A stretch of 64,000 nt of DNA from an uncultured Cyclobacteriaceae bacterium (GCA_937146645.1 CAKZRQ010000037.1:186001-250000); one strand, 5' to 3'. Positions 17,191 to 27,672 are shown, numbered from the stretch's first letter. The notes: generated from the sequence alone by a model not told the origin. A program made the numbers and translations.

Positions 17191-18892
17191 ATTTCTTTTG
17201 AGTGACTTGAATGATCATCGCAAAGAGCATCACGCTCAGACAACCTATGGCATTATACCAGAGATAGCCAATATCCCAGTGGAAACCGAATAGGCCCTCT
17301 CCATTTCTAAAATGAATCAATAGAATCAGAGCCTCAGACAGTAAAGCACCGATGAATACAGCTCGTCCTTTGATCCACTTCATGAAGAACCCGACCATAA
17401 ACATCCCCAGGATGGTTCCATAGAATAGCGACCCCAGAAGATTTACCGCTTGAATCAGGTTTTCGAATAATGAAGCATAGGTCGCGAAGAGAATGGCCCC
17501 CAATCCCCAAAATGCTGTAAAAGCTTTGGATGAAAGAAGATAATGCTTGTCTGTCGAGTCCTTCTTGATGGATCGCTTGTAAAGGTCAACAGTAGTTGTA
17601 GACCCTAAAGCATTCAGCTCTGATGCTGTGGAAGACATCGCAGCTGAGAAAATCACCGCGAAGAGTAATCCAATTATTCCTGTCGGCAAATTATCCATCA
17701 CGAATCTCATGAATACGTAATCTGTATCACGGGTTTCCGCATCAGGATCATTCTTGAGAATCAAAGCCTTGACCTCATCTCGAATTTCTTCTTGCTCGAC
17801 TTTTAGGTTTTGAAGCTCTGCCTGAAGTTGGGTTTCTTTCGCTTCGTCTTTGGCATCTATGGCCGAAAGCATCTCCAGATAAGAAGCTTTGCTTTCCTCA
17901 AAAGCCGCAGAATATTCAGACTCTAGCTCTGAAAACTCTTCACTATACTCGCTATTTCTAAGATTCTCAGTTTGGACAGAATTGAAAACTACCGGCGGTT
18001 GATAAAATTGGTAGAACACAAATACCATCACACCAATAAAAAGAATGACGAACTGCATGGGGATCTTGAGGAATCCATTCATGATTAAACCCATCCGGCT
18101 TTGGGCTACTGTTTGTCCTGAAAGGTATCTCTGAACCTGGCTTTGATCCGTACCAAAGTACGATAGGAAAAGAAAAAGGGCAGCCGTTACTCCTGACCAA
18201 ACATTGTAACGGTCAGAAACGTCGAACTCAAAGTTCACAATGTTTAGCTTATCCATTTTTCCCGCTACGTGAAGTGACTCCTGAAATGAAATTGGAAGCA
18301 TTTGGATCACTATGATCCCGGCCAAAATCATCCCTCCCATCATCACTGCCATCTGCTGCTTCTGAGTGATAGAAACTGCCTCAGTTCCTCCACTCACCGT
18401 GTAGATAATCACTACCGCACCTATCAAAATATTGGTAAGCGTCAGGTTCCATCCCAGCAAAGTCGATAGAATAATCGCTGGAGCATATATGGTAATCCCT
18501 GCGGCCAGACCTCTTTGGATAATGAAAAGAAGCGCTGCAAGAGTCCTGGTTTTTAAATCGAATCTGTCTTCTAAATACTCATAGGCCGTGTAGACCTTGA
18601 GCTTGTAGTACATCGGAATGAAAACCACCGAAATGATGATCATGGCCAATGGAAGACCGAAGTAGAATTGGATGAAACGCATTCCATCCTGATAGGCCTG
18701 TCCTGGAGTACTTAGAAAAGTGATGGCGGATGCCTGGGTAGCCATGATGGATAGGCCTATGGTCCACCAATTCATAGAATTTCTTCCCCGTAGATAGGAG
18801 TCTAAATCCTTTGGTCCGTAGGTCTTATAAATCCCATACCCCGCAATGAGAATAAGCGTACCGAATAAAACGATCCAGTCGAGAGTGCTCAT
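17189..18892 (-). CDS. Sodium:solute symporter (SSS family) with coiled-coil insertion
   Basis: 567-residue inner-membrane transporter with about 13 hydrophobic segments. The first (DWIVLFGTLILIAGYGIY) precedes the YLRGRNSMNWW signature, and ATQASAITFLSTPGQAY is the Na-binding TM1-like region. A hydrophilic, highly charged insert spans about residues 305-386 (repeated SELESEY, QLQAELQNLKVEQEE), predicted to be a coiled coil between two membrane helices. Substrate unknown; the adjacent PIG-L deacetylase suggests an amino- or N-acetyl-sugar derivative. Its ATG overlaps the stop of a 34-codon membrane peptide gene (ATGA). Confidence 0.9.
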   Translation of the reverse strand: MSTLDWIVLFGTLILIAGYGIYKTYGPKDLDSYLRGRNSMNWWTIGLSIMATQASAITFLSTPGQAYQDGMRFIQFYFGLPLAMIIISVVFIPMYYKLKVYTAYEYLEDRFDLKTRTLAALLFIIQRGLAAGITIYAPAIILSTLLGWNLTLTNILIGAVVIIYTVSGGTEAVSITQKQQMAVMMGGMILAGIIVIQMLPISFQESLHVAGKMDKLNIVNFEFDVSDRYNVWSGVTAALFLFLSYFGTDQSQVQRYLSGQTVAQSRMGLIMNGFLKIPMQFVILFIGVMVFVFYQFYQPPVVFNSVQTENLRNSEYSEEFSELESEYSAAFEESKASYLEMLSAIDAKDEAKETQLQAELQNLKVEQEEIRDEVKALILKNDPDAETRDTDYVFMRFVMDNLPTGIIGLLFAVIFSAAMSSTASELNALGSTTTVDLYKRSIKKDSTDKHYLLSSKAFTAFWGLGAILFATYASLFENLIQAVNLLGSLFYGTILGMFMVGFFMKWIKGRAVFIGALLSEALILLIHFRNGEGLFGFHWDIGYLWYNAIGCLSVMLFAMIIQVTQKK

Positions 18893-18993
18893 GAATAGGA
18901 TTGCATCAGAAGGTAAAACAAAGCAATTAGTCCAACAAGACTAGCTACTAGTCCAAGGTATAATCTATTCCAATTGATTGGCTTCTCCTCCAC
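18889..18993 (-). CDS. 34-residue single-pass membrane peptide, symporter-coupled
   Basis: Small gene between the PIG-L deacetylase and the symporter, starting GTG at 18993 (an in-frame TTG at 19005 would add four residues, with a stop directly before it). The product begins MEEKPINWNRLYLG and continues into one hydrophobic helix (LVASLVGLIALFYLLM) ending QSYS. Its TGA overlaps the symporter ATG, and its start lies 1 nt past the deacetylase stop, so all three are probably co-translated. The acidic N-terminus and single helix fit a small transporter subunit. No homologue is recognised; the call rests on composition and on the tight fit between two stops/starts. Confidence 0.6.
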   Translation of the reverse strand: MEEKPINWNRLYLGLVASLVGLIALFYLLMQSYS

Positions 18994-18994
18994 C

Positions 18995-21451
18995 TTACTG
19001 TTCAATCATGTTTACAAATAGCTTTGTGGCTCCAGCCACTCCAGCCGGAAGCTGTCTGAAAAAGGAAATACCCGTGTAAATAAAGGTTCCTTCCCCATAT
19101 TTGGTATAGAGCAATGATCCGTTGGTTGGATCTTCTCCGGGTTCATTCAATACCAAGGGAGTATCGTACTCATCGGCAATATTGATCACAAAATACAATC
19201 CGCGTTCCTGCACCCAATCGTCAAAATCTTCCTTCTCAATTTGATTTGGATAGGAAAATACCGGATGCTCCGGATCAAATTCAGCTGGTGATTCTTGCAC
19301 CGTTACTCGGGTTCTGCTTAATGTAAAATCGAATGGACCGATTTGATTACTCAATAGTCCTCCAGTCGTGTTGTATTGGGTTACTACAGTGCCACCTGCC
19401 CTGACATAGCCCATTAAGGATTGCTGGTTTTCTACCAAAGCTCGATTCGTATTATAGGCACGAATACCCACGACAACTGCTTTATACTGGCTCAAATTTT
19501 CCACTGTCAGATCTGAAGCAGAAATCATATCCACATCATAACCCAAAGCCTCTAAAACTTGAGGTACATCATCTCCTGCCCCTTCTATGTAACCAATCTT
19601 CTCTCTGGAAATTTCCCAATCCGCTTTAATTAGATTCACGTTAGCAGGTCGGAAATAGGTAAGATTTGGAATATGTTTATAGGTAATTCTCTCCGTTGTT
19701 TGGTCGAACTCTTGCCCATTACTAGTGACATATCTAGCGATTGCTGATTGACTTTGAAGAACCTCTGAGACAAAAGCCACCTGATAAGTTCTAAGCTTTT
19801 GGGCAGGCAAATCAGTCACCTCTAGAATTTTATACTGCCCCTCTTCGAGTCCATTGAAATCCAATTCCCCATCCAGCATTTCATTTTGAAAACTCACAGA
19901 TACTGTTATTTCAGGTTCCTGACCAGATAGAAGAAAAATGTTCTCCTTGGACAAAGTCAGATTAACTTCAGGAACCACAGTAACCGGCTGCTGAATTTCA
20001 CCGTCCACCCGATCATTAAATTTGTTCATCAAGGGAACTTGAAAATCAAAGCTTTGACCAGCATAGCTGAAAGACAACTGCCCGGCGATGTTAGGATCAT
20101 TAAAAGGTTTCCCAATCATCAACTGATCTTCCACATCGTACATAGCACCGTCTATGGGCTTTTCGAGCCAGTAGGGTTGAGAATATGAATAATCATTTGG
20201 TAGGGTAATGGAAAGATTTTGGCGGATCGTCGCATTATCCTGTGCTGAGTTTTGATCGGGTACCAGTGTTGAACCAACAAGCTCAAGACTCACATCTGAA
20301 AGTGGTTCAGGACTGGGGTTATTTAAGATTAATTCAAAGTCGATTTTGTCACCGGGAGAGACTAATTCCACTCTGGTATTTAGCTCCATTTCTATTCCTA
20401 GAAGTGCCACTATCAAATCATCAACCTGATTGCGTTTCTCTTCTAGCCATGTAGGATTCGAAGATTCAGAAGCCAACTCTTTCTTCACCTCCAGCATGAC
20501 CGGTATATTATTCCATGGCTCTAAAAAGTCAAAATTCTCCAGGGCTTTATCTAAAAGGTTCTCTATTTTTTCTCCATTAGAAATAGTGGTCCAACGATTC
20601 ACTATCCCTTCAAAAGCAGATTCCTCAAATGGCTCTCCTTTTAAATATTGTAAATAGTCCGTAGCTCTACCAATTCCTGGGGTTGAACCAAAGCCTTGAG
20701 ATTTATGCATCGTCCGGCTATCAGACGCAATTTGGCTGTATGTTTCACCCAATAAATGGTTGAAATCCCCAACTGGAAATTCATCATACTGCTCATTCGG
20801 GTCCTTCTGGAACCTCTGTCGGAAATTATATGAATTCCAAAATACACGCTTTGGCTGCCATGGCTCCACATACTGGAGCTGCTCAGGAAATACATTTGGG
20901 TCACCGGCCATATCAAAAGCCTCAAGAGAAAGTAATGCCGAAGTGGTATGATGACCGTGGGTAATACCCGGAATCGTATTAAACCTGTTTATGATGACAT
21001 CTGGTCGAAACTTCCGAACCATCCAGACCACATCAGAAAGAATCTCTTCCTTATTCCAGTTTTTGAAAGTCTCATTTGGGTTTTTGCTGAAACCAAAGTC
21101 TGTTGCTCTGGTAAAGAACTGTCTTCCCCCATCTGTACTTCTTGCCTTAAGCAATTCCTGAGTTCGGATTTGACCAAGTTCTACGCCTAACTGTGGGCCT
21201 AAAAGGTTTTGGCCTCCATCTCCTCGAGTTAAACTGAGATAAGCAACCTCAGCGTGCAATCCATTACTTAGATAGGCAATCATTCTGGTATTTTCATCAT
21301 CAGGATGTGCCGCTACGTATAGAACTCGCTTTGTCTCCTTTATACTCAACAATTCATGATAGAGCTTTGAGGAGGGTAGCGATTGGGCAGAAAGACTGAA
21401 AATGAGGGTGGATAAATAGAGCACAAGAGCTCCTTGTTTCCAGATTTTCAA
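18995..21451 (-). CDS. PIG-L family N-acetylglucosaminyl deacetylase, large exported form
   Basis: 818 residues with a signal peptide (1-23, ending LSAQ). The start codon is TTG; an in-frame stop lies five codons upstream and no ATG gives a full signal peptide. The zinc site of LmbE/PIG-L is present: AHPDDE (His49, Asp51, Asp52) and HGHHTTSA (His165-His168). The middle is a beta-rich region of about 350 residues. The C-terminal about 200 residues look like a class I glutamine-amidotransferase-like/ThuA fold (VVVGIRAYNTNRALVENQQSLMGYVRAGGTVV) without an obvious catalytic Cys. Metal-dependent deacetylation of an N-acetyl sugar is the family activity; the natural substrate is unknown. Confidence 0.88.
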   Translation of the reverse strand: MKIWKQGALVLYLSTLIFSLSAQSLPSSKLYHELLSIKETKRVLYVAAHPDDENTRMIAYLSNGLHAEVAYLSLTRGDGGQNLLGPQLGVELGQIRTQELLKARSTDGGRQFFTRATDFGFSKNPNETFKNWNKEEILSDVVWMVRKFRPDVIINRFNTIPGITHGHHTTSALLSLEAFDMAGDPNVFPEQLQYVEPWQPKRVFWNSYNFRQRFQKDPNEQYDEFPVGDFNHLLGETYSQIASDSRTMHKSQGFGSTPGIGRATDYLQYLKGEPFEESAFEGIVNRWTTISNGEKIENLLDKALENFDFLEPWNNIPVMLEVKKELASESSNPTWLEEKRNQVDDLIVALLGIEMELNTRVELVSPGDKIDFELILNNPSPEPLSDVSLELVGSTLVPDQNSAQDNATIRQNLSITLPNDYSYSQPYWLEKPIDGAMYDVEDQLMIGKPFNDPNIAGQLSFSYAGQSFDFQVPLMNKFNDRVDGEIQQPVTVVPEVNLTLSKENIFLLSGQEPEITVSVSFQNEMLDGELDFNGLEEGQYKILEVTDLPAQKLRTYQVAFVSEVLQSQSAIARYVTSNGQEFDQTTERITYKHIPNLTYFRPANVNLIKADWEISREKIGYIEGAGDDVPQVLEALGYDVDMISASDLTVENLSQYKAVVVGIRAYNTNRALVENQQSLMGYVRAGGTVVTQYNTTGGLLSNQIGPFDFTLSRTRVTVQESPAEFDPEHPVFSYPNQIEKEDFDDWVQERGLYFVINIADEYDTPLVLNEPGEDPTNGSLLYTKYGEGTFIYTGISFFRQLPAGVAGATKLFVNMIEQ

Positions 21452-21530
21452 GATGGTTGGGTTTTAGATTTCAGTCGAAAGCTATAATAACCCTGATCTA
21501 AATAAAAATTATTTATGACTAGCGGATAAT

Positions 21531-22658
21531 TTAATTCTTTGGGGACCTCACATATTTCACTTTACCCGGCACGGTATAGCCGAACGTAAATTCAAAAAAA
21601 TCAGCTTTGGCCTTATGGGCCTTAATGGATAAACCGGTGAAAAAGCCTGATTTGGTTCTCCATCTCACCCCTATCCGCTCATAGTACTGGGTGATCTCCT
21701 GATTCAAATCTGTCCGATGAACATAAACCCCTAGCGCAATCGGTACATACAATTGCTCGGTAAGTTTCCACTCCCAAGATCCAACGATTGCTACAGAGGC
21801 TTTGTCCCCGAGATTGAAATCTTCTCCAGGATATCTGTCCTCTAATCCAGCTGCATAAAACATATCAACGCCGAGACCTAGTCTGTATTTATAAGAAGCC
21901 TCCCAAAGATAGTTTACACCCAATCCTCCCCTGAAATAGGCAGGATCACCTATTTCATAATTTCTCACACCAGTATAAAGGGCAAAGTTCCAAAATCCTC
22001 TTTTCTCAAGATCAGGATATTGAGGCTCTCTATCAGCTTCTTGAATTCCAGGCCCTAAATAGGTTCTTAGCCCGATGCTCAGAGGAACCATGTTTAATCC
22101 TTTATTGGGTTTGGTAGAAGCACCGTTGGAGTAATGCTTTAGTCCTACGGAAGTGGTAAGATCAATAGATTTTGTCACCTTGTAACTGGCATTCAGTCCA
22201 AGATGGACATATATATTCATCTGGGAGCCTAGGTAGTTATTCAAAGGATTTGCTACCTCATCGTATGGATTTGCATTAAAGCCGATTCCCATTTGACCGA
22301 ACATCCCAAACCTCAATTTTTTATCTGGACTATATCTTTCAAAAGGTAAATCCATAAAGGTGTAAAACGCCATAGGTCGACCTATCTCTTCGAAATATGG
22401 TAAGGCTGTCGTAAAACCAAATCCTAATGTAGGGAAACGGTAAAGGTGCTCCATGTGATCGGGCTTTAGCTTTTTCCAACCAACCTTCACATCAATAGCC
22501 CTGAATTCAATAATTTCATTGAGAGTATTGGACCACTCATCTCCTGTACCAGTGAAAGGACCTGATTCATAGGAAATATTTATTGACTTCTGGAATTTCT
22601 TTTGTCCGAAGGCTTGAAGGCTAAATAAAATAAGGAATAAGCAGAGAATCCTTTTCAC
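21531..22658 (-). CDS. Acyloxyacyl hydrolase / PagL-like lipid A 3-O-deacylase
   Basis: 375-residue outer-membrane barrel with a signal peptide (1-18, ending QAFG) and a GTG start. The PagL active-site block is clear: His175 and Ser177 in KHYSNGAS, followed by KPNKGLNMVPLSIGL. The N-terminal half holds strands such as LGFGFTTALPYF and MGIGFNAN. PagL removes the 3-O acyl chain of lipid A in the outer leaflet. This protein is longer than Proteobacterial PagL (about 150-180 residues) and carries extra strands on both sides, as usual in Bacteroidota. Monocistronic by position, between the deacetylase gene and a terminator. Confidence 0.85.
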   Translation of the reverse strand: MKRILCLFLILFSLQAFGQKKFQKSINISYESGPFTGTGDEWSNTLNEIIEFRAIDVKVGWKKLKPDHMEHLYRFPTLGFGFTTALPYFEEIGRPMAFYTFMDLPFERYSPDKKLRFGMFGQMGIGFNANPYDEVANPLNNYLGSQMNIYVHLGLNASYKVTKSIDLTTSVGLKHYSNGASTKPNKGLNMVPLSIGLRTYLGPGIQEADREPQYPDLEKRGFWNFALYTGVRNYEIGDPAYFRGGLGVNYLWEASYKYRLGLGVDMFYAAGLEDRYPGEDFNLGDKASVAIVGSWEWKLTEQLYVPIALGVYVHRTDLNQEITQYYERIGVRWRTKSGFFTGLSIKAHKAKADFFEFTFGYTVPGKVKYVRSPKN

Positions 22659-22710
22659 AAATCCACGTCAACTAACTAGGTCAAAAATAATTAAAGCTGA
22701 ATTATTTCAT

Positions 22711-22738
22711 AAAAAAAGGCTGACCATTTGGCCAGCCT
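22711..22738 (-). terminator. Intrinsic terminator before the acyloxyacyl hydrolase gene
   Basis: Minus-strand RNA forms AGGCTGGCC, loop AAAT, GGTCAGCCT (9 bp with one G-U), followed by seven U. It ends the transcript of the TPR gene at 22761-23966. Confidence 0.9.
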
Positions 22739-22760
22739 ATATTTTTTAAATCAGGGCTAA

Positions 22761-23966
22761 TTAATTCTCCATCCAATTAGGACCTAGCAGCTCAACCAGC
22801 TTAGCATTATATTTTTCTGCATCTGCATCATTCTTTAATCTCGTATGAATCTGGAAAAGAACGATCATTGTATTGGTATCTTCTGGCCTCTGAGCAAGGG
22901 CTCTTTCGAAATATGGGACTGCGTCTGAATAATATCCATTTGCTTCCTTACCCATAGACTCAGATCTCTTCTCCCACTCTTCGTCAGATAGATTGTTAAG
23001 CTCAGCTAGAATTTCTCTGGATCTATCCACCATCAATGCACCTGTATAGTAGTTTCCTTCATAGAAATCAGGATCAATCTCTACAGTCTTTTTATAATCT
23101 GCTAAAGCACCATCTATATCCCCTGATTGCTCCTTCAAGTAGCCGGATCTTAAAAGGATACCAGTATTATTCGGATCATTCTTTAAAGCTTCCTGAACTG
23201 AAGTCATCGCATCGTCTAGCTTGTCTAGTTGAAGAAGTAACTGGATCTCATATTCAGCTAATCCCTTATCGCTTGGATAATCTTCACGGCCCATTTTTAC
23301 GGTTTCGTATGCCCCTTCAGGATCATCTTCACCGCTTTGGATCTGTACAAGGTTATAGTAAGCATTAAGCTTGTTGTATTCTTCAACTTCCAAAAGAAGG
23401 TTGAAGTGCTTTTTGGCATCATCAGTTCTTCCTAGGTCATTCGCAAGGAAACCGGCATTATAATGAATAGTTGTATCTCTTGGATCAACCTCACCTGCCA
23501 AGTTGAAGAACTCATAAGCCATCTCGTAATCGTCAGAGTTATATCTTTCAACCGCCTTGTCAAAAGCCGTATTCTTAAGGGTTTGAATAGAGTAAGGTCT
23601 CAAATTATCTGGAACACCTAAAACATCTTCTTCGTACACCTCTTCGCCTACTCCGTCTGTTTTATCAGAACCAGCTTTTTCAAAAGCAGCAATGAATGAT
23701 TTATAGGAATCATGACCGACTGCAAGGTTACCCTGTGTATTCGTGGAGTCAGTTCCGAACATTTTTAGCTCAATTCGAGCCTTAAGAAGCATAACTTCAG
23801 GATCATCCATGGTCTCAGCGTTTTCCAGCGCCATATTTACATTAGTAAGAGCAGACTCAAGTTCACCCTTCTTATACTCCTTTTCAGCCGTTTTAACTAC
23901 CTTCTTTTGGCCAAAAACCAAAGCTGACGTAGCTACTAGGGCAAGTGTTAAGATTAGCTTTTTCAT
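22761..23966 (-). CDS. Secreted tetratricopeptide-repeat protein
   Basis: 401 residues with a signal peptide (1-19, ending ALVFGQ). TPR units run through the protein: KGELESALTNVNMALENA, DDYEMAYEFFNLAGEVDPRD, GRTDDAKKHFNLLLEV, DKLDDAMTSVQEALKNDPNN, GDIDGALADYKKTVEIDPD and AVPYFERALAQRPED. It is probably periplasmic. It is followed by a strong terminator and preceded by gyrA only 29 nt away on the same strand, so it may share the gyrA transcript. No specific partner visible. Confidence 0.9.
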   Translation of the reverse strand: MKKLILTLALVATSALVFGQKKVVKTAEKEYKKGELESALTNVNMALENAETMDDPEVMLLKARIELKMFGTDSTNTQGNLAVGHDSYKSFIAAFEKAGSDKTDGVGEEVYEEDVLGVPDNLRPYSIQTLKNTAFDKAVERYNSDDYEMAYEFFNLAGEVDPRDTTIHYNAGFLANDLGRTDDAKKHFNLLLEVEEYNKLNAYYNLVQIQSGEDDPEGAYETVKMGREDYPSDKGLAEYEIQLLLQLDKLDDAMTSVQEALKNDPNNTGILLRSGYLKEQSGDIDGALADYKKTVEIDPDFYEGNYYTGALMVDRSREILAELNNLSDEEWEKRSESMGKEANGYYSDAVPYFERALAQRPEDTNTMIVLFQIHTRLKNDADAEKYNAKLVELLGPNWMEN

Positions 23967-23995
23967 CTTAGTTTATTTTCAATTATTGGTTGATT

Positions 23996-26548
23996 TTATT
24001 TTTCTTCAGCTTCAGAATTATCATCCGAAGCCTCTGGACTTTCATTATTTACATCTTCAGAGGTTTCATCTCCTTGTACCTCCTCATTTTCTTCTTCCTC
24101 ATCAATAGAAATTTTCTCAACGGAAGAAATCTGATCACCTTCTGCGACTCGAATCAATTTCACTCCTTGAGTCGCACGCCCCATAACTCTAAGGTTATCC
24201 ATAGAAATTCGGATGATAATTCCGGATTTATTGATAATCATTAGATCATCAGCGTCCACGACTTCTTTGATGGCGACAAGCTTACCGGTTTTATCAGTAA
24301 CGTTCATTGCCTTTACTCCTTTCCCGCCTCTGTTGGTGATTCTATACTCACTCAGCAATGATCTTTTACCGTAGCCATTTTCTGAAACTACAAGTAAAGT
24401 CGCATCTTCCTGGGAGGCACAAACCATGCCAACGACAAAATCTTTTTCATCATTTAACGTTATGGCTTTCACCCCAGTGGCGGTACGTCCCATAGGCCGT
24501 ACAGCAGACTCATGAAAGTGGATCGCCCGACCAGAATTTGCAGCAATTACGATGTGCTGATCACCATTAGTCATTTTCACATTTACCAGCTGATCCTCAT
24601 CACGAATATTCAAGGCAATGATCCCATTAGTTCTAGGACGACTGTATTGCTCAAGTGTCGTTTTCTTGATGATTCCTTTTTTGGTAGACATCACCAGGAA
24701 GTGATTATTCAGATAATCCTCATCCTTTAAATCTCCCACTTGAATGATAGATCTAATCTTATCATCCTTCTGGATACTGATTAAGTTCTGAATCGGTCTA
24801 CCCTTAGAAGTTTTGGACCCTTCTGGGATGGCATAAGTCTTCAGCCAGAATAGTTTACCCTTATCGGTAAAAATCAAAAGGTAATTATGGGTACTTGCAG
24901 TAAATAAATATTCTGTGAAGTCATCCTCTTTTGTGGTAACTCCTCTTGAACCTACTCCTCCTCTACCTTGAGTCCTATACTCCGTCAAAGCTGTTCGTTT
25001 GACATACCCTTGATGAGAAACTGTGATAACCACTTCCTCATTTGGAATCATATCCTCATAGCTGAAGTCCTCGGCATTATGCTCGATTTCTGTTCTTCGG
25101 TCATCAGCGTAACGATCTCTCATTTCACCTAACTCAGTCTTAATGATGTCCATTCTGCGACCTTCGTTAGAAAGAATATCCTTAAGCTCATCAATCAGCT
25201 CCATGATTTCCTTATACTCCTGAACGATCTTTTCACGCTCCATTCCTGTTAGACGCTGAAGTCTCATATCAAGAATCGCCCTTGCTTGAATCTCCGTTAA
25301 CTCAAACTTTTCCATCAGGCCATTTCTTGCAGTTTCTGGATCCGCTGAGTTTCTAATAAGGTTAATTACTTCGTCAAGATTGTCAAGTGCGATTAAATAC
25401 CCTTGTAGAATATGAGCTCGCTTTTCAGCTTCTTTGAGTTCATATTGAGTCCGTCGAACCACCACATCGTGTCTGTGATCCACATAATGGACAATTAAAT
25501 CCTTCAGATTTAATGTATGTGGCCTTCCTTTTACTAAAGCCACATTATTCACGGAGAATGAAGTCTGAAGTTGGGTATGCTTGTATAGGTTATTTAAAAC
25601 CACACTTGGCATTGCATCTCTCTTCAATTCATAGACGATCCTCATTCCTGACCTATCAGATTCATCTCGGATAGCAGAGATTCCGTCTATTTTCTTCTCA
25701 TTAATGAGCTGCGCCGTCTTCTCTACCATACTGGCCTTATTTACCATGTATGGGATCTCGGTGATGATGATCATCTCCTTGTTGCCATTGTCTTTTGTTT
25801 CGACGTTAGCTTTTCCTCTAACTACTACCCTTCCACGACCAGTTTCAAAAGCATTTTTTACTCCATTGTATCCATAGATGATTCCACCAGTTGGGAAATC
25901 GGGAGCCTTGATATGCTCCATTAATTCAGCAACCGTGATTTCCTTGTTATCTATGTAAGCAACTATCCCATCTATCACTTCCCCAAGATTATGAGGAGCC
26001 ATATTGGTAGCCATACCCACAGCAATTCCAGAAGCACCATTCAATAGAAGTGCAGGCACCTTAGCTGGCAGCACAACAGGCTCCTTCAGAGAATCATCAA
26101 AATTGAATTGGAAATCTACTGTATCCTTATTGATGTCAATCAGAAGCTCCTCAGCAATTCTTTTGAGCCTTGCTTCTGTATATCGCATGGCAGCAGGATT
26201 ATCTCCATCAATAGAACCAAAATTACCCTGACCATCTACCATAGGATACCTAAGCGACCATGGCTGAGCCATTCTCACCATGGTATCATAAACCGCTGAG
26301 TCACCATGTGGGTGGTACTTACCGAGTACCTCACCGACTATTCTAGCAGATTTCTTGTAGGGCTTGTTATGTAATACACCTAATTCCTGCATTCCATAAA
26401 GGATGCGTCTGTGAACAGGCTTAAGTCCATCTCGGACGTCTGGAAGCGCTCTGGAAACAATAACCGACATCGAATAATCGATGTAGGCTCCACGCATTTC
26501 CTCTTCAATATTTATTGGTATGATATTCTCGTTTTCGCCTTGGGCCAT
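23996..26548 (-). CDS. gyrA: DNA gyrase subunit A
   Basis: 850-residue type II topoisomerase subunit that cleaves and religates DNA during negative supercoiling. The catalytic Tyr123 is in [10 protein letters not shown]. The quinolone-determining region [10 protein letters not shown] carries Ser84 and Asp88, the sensitive-type residues. The GyrA box is QGRGGVG, which separates it from ParC, followed by the six-bladed C-terminal domain (repeated G..GK..., e.g. [12 protein letters not shown]) and a very acidic tail of about 40 residues. Length and order are normal. The 95-nt upstream gap holds no other gene. Confidence 0.97.
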   Translation of the reverse strand: MAQGENENIIPINIEEEMRGAYIDYSMSVIVSRALPDVRDGLKPVHRRILYGMQELGVLHNKPYKKSARIVGEVLGKYHPHGDSAVYDTMVRMAQPWSLRYPMVDGQGNFGSIDGDNPAAMRYTEARLKRIAEELLIDINKDTVDFQFNFDDSLKEPVVLPAKVPALLLNGASGIAVGMATNMAPHNLGEVIDGIVAYIDNKEITVAELMEHIKAPDFPTGGIIYGYNGVKNAFETGRGRVVVRGKANVETKDNGNKEMIIITEIPYMVNKASMVEKTAQLINEKKIDGISAIRDESDRSGMRIVYELKRDAMPSVVLNNLYKHTQLQTSFSVNNVALVKGRPHTLNLKDLIVHYVDHRHDVVVRRTQYELKEAEKRAHILQGYLIALDNLDEVINLIRNSADPETARNGLMEKFELTEIQARAILDMRLQRLTGMEREKIVQEYKEIMELIDELKDILSNEGRRMDIIKTELGEMRDRYADDRRTEIEHNAEDFSYEDMIPNEEVVITVSHQGYVKRTALTEYRTQGRGGVGSRGVTTKEDDFTEYLFTASTHNYLLIFTDKGKLFWLKTYAIPEGSKTSKGRPIQNLISIQKDDKIRSIIQVGDLKDEDYLNNHFLVMSTKKGIIKKTTLEQYSRPRTNGIIALNIRDEDQLVNVKMTNGDQHIVIAANSGRAIHFHESAVRPMGRTATGVKAITLNDEKDFVVGMVCASQEDATLLVVSENGYGKRSLLSEYRITNRGGKGVKAMNVTDKTGKLVAIKEVVDADDLMIINKSGIIIRISMDNLRVMGRATQGVKLIRVAEGDQISSVEKISIDEEEENEEVQGDETSEDVNNESPEASDDNSEAEEK

Positions 26549-26643
26549 AAATCGCTATCTGGGTGTCTAAAATCAGCACGCAAGATAGTAAAAAGCGAAA
26601 GGTTTTGAAAAGAGATTTGGCCTACAAAATCAATGTGTTTTTA

Positions 26644-27636
26644 TCAGTACCACTGGCCTATTTTTCGGTTCTGATAATTAAAGATTCCACTACCGCGGTA
26701 TTCGATTCCATTATGCATATGCTTCATTACTACACCACAACCTGGAATCTTACATCTTTTGGTTCCTGGGAATCTAATGGCAAACCCTACTTGTAAGGCA
26801 TATACATTCTGTTCAAGCATTTGGATATCAGGTAGATTGGGATTTGCATAGTTAAATGCTCGGAACTCTGCACCACCTTTGATAAACATTTTGGTGTACT
26901 CTGAGAAATCCCGTTCGATTCTTAAGGCCACCCCAAAATATGGATCCTCTGATACTGTCACGTTAGGATCCATGCTGGATTGAAGATTGAGCTGACCAAA
27001 CTCTGCCTCCAATAAAAACCTCCATGGATACCTTTGTCTGGCTCTTTGTGTAAGCTCTGACTGCATATAGAGATTATTTGTAGAATACCTCCTGTACTGC
27101 CACTTAAGAAAACTCTGCCTTCTTTTAGCATCGTAAAGTACTAATCCTACAGTTCCATATAACTTACTAACCTGATAACTCGCACCTTCAAAATTGAACT
27201 CATGATCACCTCCTCGAAGATTAGAGAAATTGCCCCATTCCATTCCGTATCCACCCCCAATAGTGAGCAGACTAAAAATATTAATTCGCAAGCCAGCATT
27301 GATCGGCATAGCCCAATCACTCGACTTTAAGTCAACAGGTGTTTCTTCGGTAAGCTCAAGAACATTGTCAAAATTCTGAATTTGATAAAATGGAAATTCA
27401 TACGGAGTTTCCGAGTAAAAAGGCATTGTGGATTGATGAAATGCGGCACCGGTAGAAACTTCAAAACTGAAATTCTCGAGGACATTCCTGAATACATTCC
27501 CAACACCACTTTCACTTTTTGGGGCCTTAGCTTTTGTAGAAATTCCAAAAATATCTGCTTCCTGTCCTTGCTGCCCAAAAACAATTGTTGAAATCATTAA
27601 AAATGCAGCAGAAAGAGCAGTTAATTTTATTCTCAT
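26644..27636 (-). CDS. Outer-membrane beta-barrel protein with Cys/His C-terminal tail
   Basis: 330 residues from the ATG at 27636, chosen because it gives a clean signal peptide (MRIKLTALSAAFLMISTIVFGQ); an upstream start adds six residues before it. The body has alternating amphipathic strands (GTVGLVLYDAK, PWRFLLEAEFGQL, YFGVALRIERDF, QVGFAIRFPG). After the last strand comes a tail with C295-x4-C300-x5-H306-x-H308 and then NGIEYRGSG, a pattern that looks metal-binding and is odd for a barrel protein. No function recognised. It is followed on the minus strand by gyrA after 95 nt. Confidence 0.75.
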   Translation of the reverse strand: MRIKLTALSAAFLMISTIVFGQQGQEADIFGISTKAKAPKSESGVGNVFRNVLENFSFEVSTGAAFHQSTMPFYSETPYEFPFYQIQNFDNVLELTEETPVDLKSSDWAMPINAGLRINIFSLLTIGGGYGMEWGNFSNLRGGDHEFNFEGASYQVSKLYGTVGLVLYDAKRRQSFLKWQYRRYSTNNLYMQSELTQRARQRYPWRFLLEAEFGQLNLQSSMDPNVTVSEDPYFGVALRIERDFSEYTKMFIKGGAEFRAFNYANPNLPDIQMLEQNVYALQVGFAIRFPGTKRCKIPGCGVVMKHMHNGIEYRGSGIFNYQNRKIGQWY

Positions 27637-27672
27637 ATAAGGGTGTAACGTCAATAAATTCAGATTGGTGTA

